A DNA stretch of 8,591 nucleotides, taken from contig NVTC01000010.1 in the NCBI GenBank assembly GCA_002732905.1, positions 39,308-47,898 of the forward strand. Direction: 5' to 3'. The translations under genes and the position numbers were made by a program. The notes below the pieces were generated by a model. That model was not told the DNA's origin. It did no database searches and saw only the letters and a program-made list of their open reading frames with translations. Origin of the DNA: Robiginitomaculum sp. (GTDB lineage: Bacteria; Pseudomonadota; Alphaproteobacteria; Caulobacterales; Maricaulaceae). Positions 6,430 to 8,591 of the stretch are shown in pieces; positions within the stretch are counted from its first letter, which is position 1, and every line of letters begins with the position of its first letter.

Positions 6430-7032
6430 ATGCTGCTGATAATAGATAATTATGACAGCTTCACCTATAATTTGGTGCATTATGCTCAAGAATTAGGTGC
6501 AAACACCCATGTCATACGCAATGACATTATGAGTGCTGCTGAAGCGTTAGCGCTAAAGCCGCAAGGCGTCATCATATCGCCCGGCCCCAAGACGCCTGAC
6601 GCAGCCGGCATGTGTTTGGAGTTTCTTAAAACGGCGCCAGACGATCTACCGATTTTCGGTGTTTGTCTTGGCTTGCAAGCTATCGGGCAAGCCTTTGGCG
6701 GCAAGGTTATTCGTGCAAAATCTATTATGCACGGCAAAGTCTCACCTGTTGTCCACGACGGTACGGGTGTGCTGGCGGACATCCCCTCCCCGTTTAATGC
6801 GACCCGCTATCATTCGTTAGCGCTGGACAAGGACAGCCTGCCAGACTGTTTGATCGTCAACGGCACGACTGCCGACGGCGAGATTATGAGCGCCCGCCAT
6901 AAAACCCGCCCTATTCACGGCGTGCAGTTCCATCCAGAGTCCATCGCGTCTGAACATGGTCACGACATTATCGAAAATTTCCTCCGCATTGCAGGCATAA
7001 GTAGTGCAGATATTAGTGCAGGCATAAAATGA
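6430..7032 (+). CDS. trpG: Anthranilate synthase component II (glutamine amidotransferase)
   Basis: TrpG hydrolyses glutamine and passes ammonia to TrpE. The 200-residue protein is a class I glutamine amidotransferase. It has the N-terminal IIDNYDSFTYNL, the nucleophile Cys79 in GVCLGLQ, the oxyanion-region SPGP (50-53), and the His168/Glu170 pair in VQFHPES. The RYHSL motif (126-130) is typical of TrpG/PabA. It may also serve p-aminobenzoate synthase, since many bacteria share this subunit; here the trp context favours TrpG. The SPGP loop continues KTPD where Cys or Gly is common. The tail after NFLRIAG is a short Ser/Ala/Ile extension made of repeated sequence. The stop overlaps the trpD start by 4 nt (ATGA), implying translational coupling. 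Confidence 0.95.
   Translation: MLLIIDNYDSFTYNLVHYAQELGANTHVIRNDIMSAAEALALKPQGVIISPGPKTPDAAGMCLEFLKTAPDDLPIFGVCLGLQAIGQAFGGKVIRAKSIMHGKVSPVVHDGTGVLADIPSPFNATRYHSLALDKDSLPDCLIVNGTTADGEIMSARHKTRPIHGVQFHPESIASEHGHDIIENFLRIAGISSADISAGIK
6990..7027 (+). repeat. Short direct repeats in the trpG 3' tail
   Basis: TGCAGGCATAA occurs at 6990-7000 and 7017-7027, a 27-bp (nine-codon) period. TAGTGCA also occurs at 7002-7008 and 7014-7020. The repeats encode the TrpG tail [13 protein letters not shown], so the duplication preserved the reading frame and the ATGA overlap with trpD. Confidence 0.65.
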
Positions 7033-7997
7033 CAGACGTTTTCAAATCAACCTTTGAAACCATGATCAGTGGTCGCATGTCCGACGATGATATTTGCTTC
7101 TATCTTAAAGAATGGGAAAAGAAGGGTATATCAGGCGAACAATTAGAAGCCGCCGCCAGAGTATTGCGCCTCCGCATGACACCTGTAAGCGCACCCGAAG
7201 GCGCAATGGACATAGTCGGCACAGGCGGCGACGGGCTTAAGACTTATAATATTTCAACCGCCGTGGCTTTTGTGGTTGCAGGTGCAGGCGTACCCGTAGC
7301 CAAGCACGGCAACCGAGCGGTGTCTTCAAAATCAGGTGCATCTGATGTACTGGGCGAGCTCGGCGTAAAGCTTGATATATCCCCTAAACAAACCGAGACC
7401 TGTATTCGCGAAGCCGGGGTCGGGTTTTTGTTCGCGCCCAACCACCACAAAGCCATGGGCAATGTAGCAGCAGCGCGGGCAAAACTAGGCACGCGCAGCA
7501 TCTTTAACCGGCTTGGCCCTCTGTGTAATCCGGCCTCGGTTCAACATTATTTGCTCGGCGTTTATGAAGACAGCCTTCGGGATGTATATGCACAAGCCTT
7601 GATCGGGCTCGGCGTTAAACGCGCCCTGATTGTTCGCGGCTGTGACGGCATGGACGAAATAACCACCACAAGGGCGACCATGATAACCGAGGTTAATGGT
7701 AAAACCATACACCAGCATAAAATCACGCCTGAGAAGTTTGGTTTGGTGCGTGTGCCTTTGGCTGAACTTGAGGGCGGAAATGCAAAGGAAAATGCTGATG
7801 CTTTAAAGGATATTCTCTACGGCGAGCAAAATGCCTATAGTGATATTGTTGCCCTAAACGCAGGCGCAGCTTTATATGCATCTGAAACGGCTCTATCCAT
7901 TGAGCAAGGTATAAGTATGGCGCGCCAATCTATTGGCTCTGGTGCCGCGCTTAATGCATTATCACGTTTGGTCGAGTTTTCTAATGCCCAAAAATAA
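7029..7997 (+). CDS. trpD: Anthranilate phosphoribosyltransferase
   Basis: TrpD transfers phosphoribose from PRPP to anthranilate. The 322-residue product has the PRPP-binding GTGGD (64-68) followed by NIST (74-77), [12 protein letters not shown] (92-103), the anthranilate-site region [12 protein letters not shown] (133-144), [14 protein letters not shown] (155-168) and the Mg-binding Asp209/Glu210 in DGMDE. The usual VHG before this motif reads VRG. The N-terminus is short: GTGGD lies about 15 residues earlier than in the Sulfolobus enzyme, and the customary first helix is reduced. The ATG at 7029 must be the start, because an in-frame TAG lies at 7014-7016 with no start codon between. It overlaps trpG by 4 nt and trpC by 14 nt. 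Function is secure; the His-to-Arg change and short N-terminus are probably lineage variation. Confidence 0.95.
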   Translation: MTDVFKSTFETMISGRMSDDDICFYLKEWEKKGISGEQLEAAARVLRLRMTPVSAPEGAMDIVGTGGDGLKTYNISTAVAFVVAGAGVPVAKHGNRAVSSKSGASDVLGELGVKLDISPKQTETCIREAGVGFLFAPNHHKAMGNVAAARAKLGTRSIFNRLGPLCNPASVQHYLLGVYEDSLRDVYAQALIGLGVKRALIVRGCDGMDEITTTRATMITEVNGKTIHQHKITPEKFGLVRVPLAELEGGNAKENADALKDILYGEQNAYSDIVALNAGAALYASETALSIEQGISMARQSIGSGAALNALSRLVEFSNAQK

Positions 7998-8591
7998 AGA
8001 TGACGTTTTAAAAAAAATTGCCGCCTATAAACGCGGTGAAGTGGCACCCCTGCACGCGCAGCGCAGCCAGTTGGAAATGTTAGCAGCAACCCAGCCAGAA
8101 CCACGCGGGTTTACAAATGCACTTAAATCCGCCGCCGCTACTAGCCCTGCCTTGATCGCCGAAATAAAAAAAGCAAGCCCGTCCAAGGGCCTCATCCGTG
8201 AAAGTTTCGAGCCGACCAAAATTGCCCGCGCCTATACGGACGGCGGCGCGGCATGTCTATCCGTGCTGACCGACGCGCCTAGTTTCCAAGGCTCACTGCT
8301 ATACCTAAAGCAAGCCCGTGCCATTTCGCCCCTGCCCGCCCTGCGCAAAGATTTCATGATTGACCCCATTCAAATTATTGAAAGCCGCGCTTACGGTGCC
8401 GATGCTATTTTGATCATCATGGCCATGGTCAGTGATCAATTGGCCAGCGCATTGCTGGACGAAACAAACCGCCTCGGCATGGACGCTTTGGTCGAAATCC
8501 ATACGGCAACTGAACTGAAACGCGCGGTTAAGCTCGGTGCGAAACTCATCGGCATTAATAACCGCAATTTAAAGACTTTCAAAACCAGTTT
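7984..8591 (+). CDS. trpC: Indole-3-glycerol-phosphate synthase, 5' part
   Basis: TrpC closes the indole ring by decarboxylating and cyclising carboxyphenylamino-deoxyribulose phosphate. The gene runs off the right edge, and 202 of roughly 265 residues are visible. The TIM-barrel signatures are present: [11 protein letters not shown] with Glu60 and Lys62, LSVLTD followed by FQG, the catalytic Lys122 in [13 protein letters not shown], Glu171 in VEIH, and GINNRNL (190-196). The final beta strands with the last phosphate-binding residues lie beyond the window. The ATG at 7984 ([20 protein letters not shown]) gives the normal N-terminus and overlaps the trpD end by 14 nt, with only a weak GAG upstream. 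This points to translational coupling. No fused TrpF domain can be judged, as the 3' end is missing. Confidence 0.95.
   Translation, partial: MPKNKDDVLKKIAAYKRGEVAPLHAQRSQLEMLAATQPEPRGFTNALKSAAATSPALIAEIKKASPSKGLIRESFEPTKIARAYTDGGAACLSVLTDAPSFQGSLLYLKQARAISPLPALRKDFMIDPIQIIESRAYGADAILIIMAMVSDQLASALLDETNRLGMDALVEIHTATELKRAVKLGAKLIGINNRNLKTFKTS

Noticed and set aside
1..8591. Mobile element, CRISPR, tRNA/rRNA or defence system
   Set aside because: No transposase, integrase, spaced repeats, tRNA-like cloverleaf or defence-type domains were seen, and almost all of the sequence is accounted for by recognisable metabolic and envelope genes.

Overview
The window looks like a chromosomal housekeeping region of an alphaproteobacterium with moderate GC content (near 50% by eye, not computed). 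Two things suggest this. The gene order is tpiA, then a divergent PpiD-type foldase gene, then trpE-trpG-trpD-trpC, which from memory is typical of Caulobacter/Hyphomonas-like alphaproteobacteria. The protein sequences also read like that group, and a Maricaulales/Hyphomonadaceae-like source is my best guess. Species cannot be named from the sequence alone.

Layout: positions 1-690 (+) hold the 3' third of an oligopeptidase B-type S9 serine peptidase, cut by the left edge but keeping its whole catalytic triad. A 38-bp convergent spacer with a small tandem and inverted repeat follows. On the minus strand come a lipoprotein that fuses an NTF2/SnoaL-like domain to an alpha/beta hydrolase (769-2058) and, upstream of it, triosephosphate isomerase tpiA (2075-2818). 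These two are 16 nt apart and probably cotranscribed. The 117-129 bp spacer between tpiA and the plus-strand genes is the only evident divergent promoter region. From 2948 to the right edge there is one dense plus-strand unit: ppiD-like foldase, trpE, trpG, trpD and trpC (cut by the right edge). Gaps in this unit are 6 and 20 nt, followed by overlaps of 4 and 14 nt.

How they work together: TrpE and TrpG form anthranilate synthase (chorismate plus glutamine to anthranilate), TrpD adds phosphoribose, and TrpC closes the indole ring. The tryptophan pathway from chorismate is therefore present except for the isomerase TrpF and the synthase TrpAB, which lie elsewhere or outside the window. The membrane-anchored PpiD homologue heads the unit, so trp expression probably depends partly on the promoter upstream of ppiD. 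No leader peptide or attenuator is visible before trpE.

The best anomaly is a probable 1-bp frameshift at the 3' end of the hydrolase gene. The catalytic-His segment is intact but out of frame just past a GGG run. Smaller curiosities are three short direct duplications at gene ends (713-738, 6395-6424, 6990-7027), a short TrpD N-terminus fixed by an upstream in-frame stop, and an unclear GTG start for trpE. I found no mobile element, CRISPR array, RNA gene, defence system or novel multigene system.
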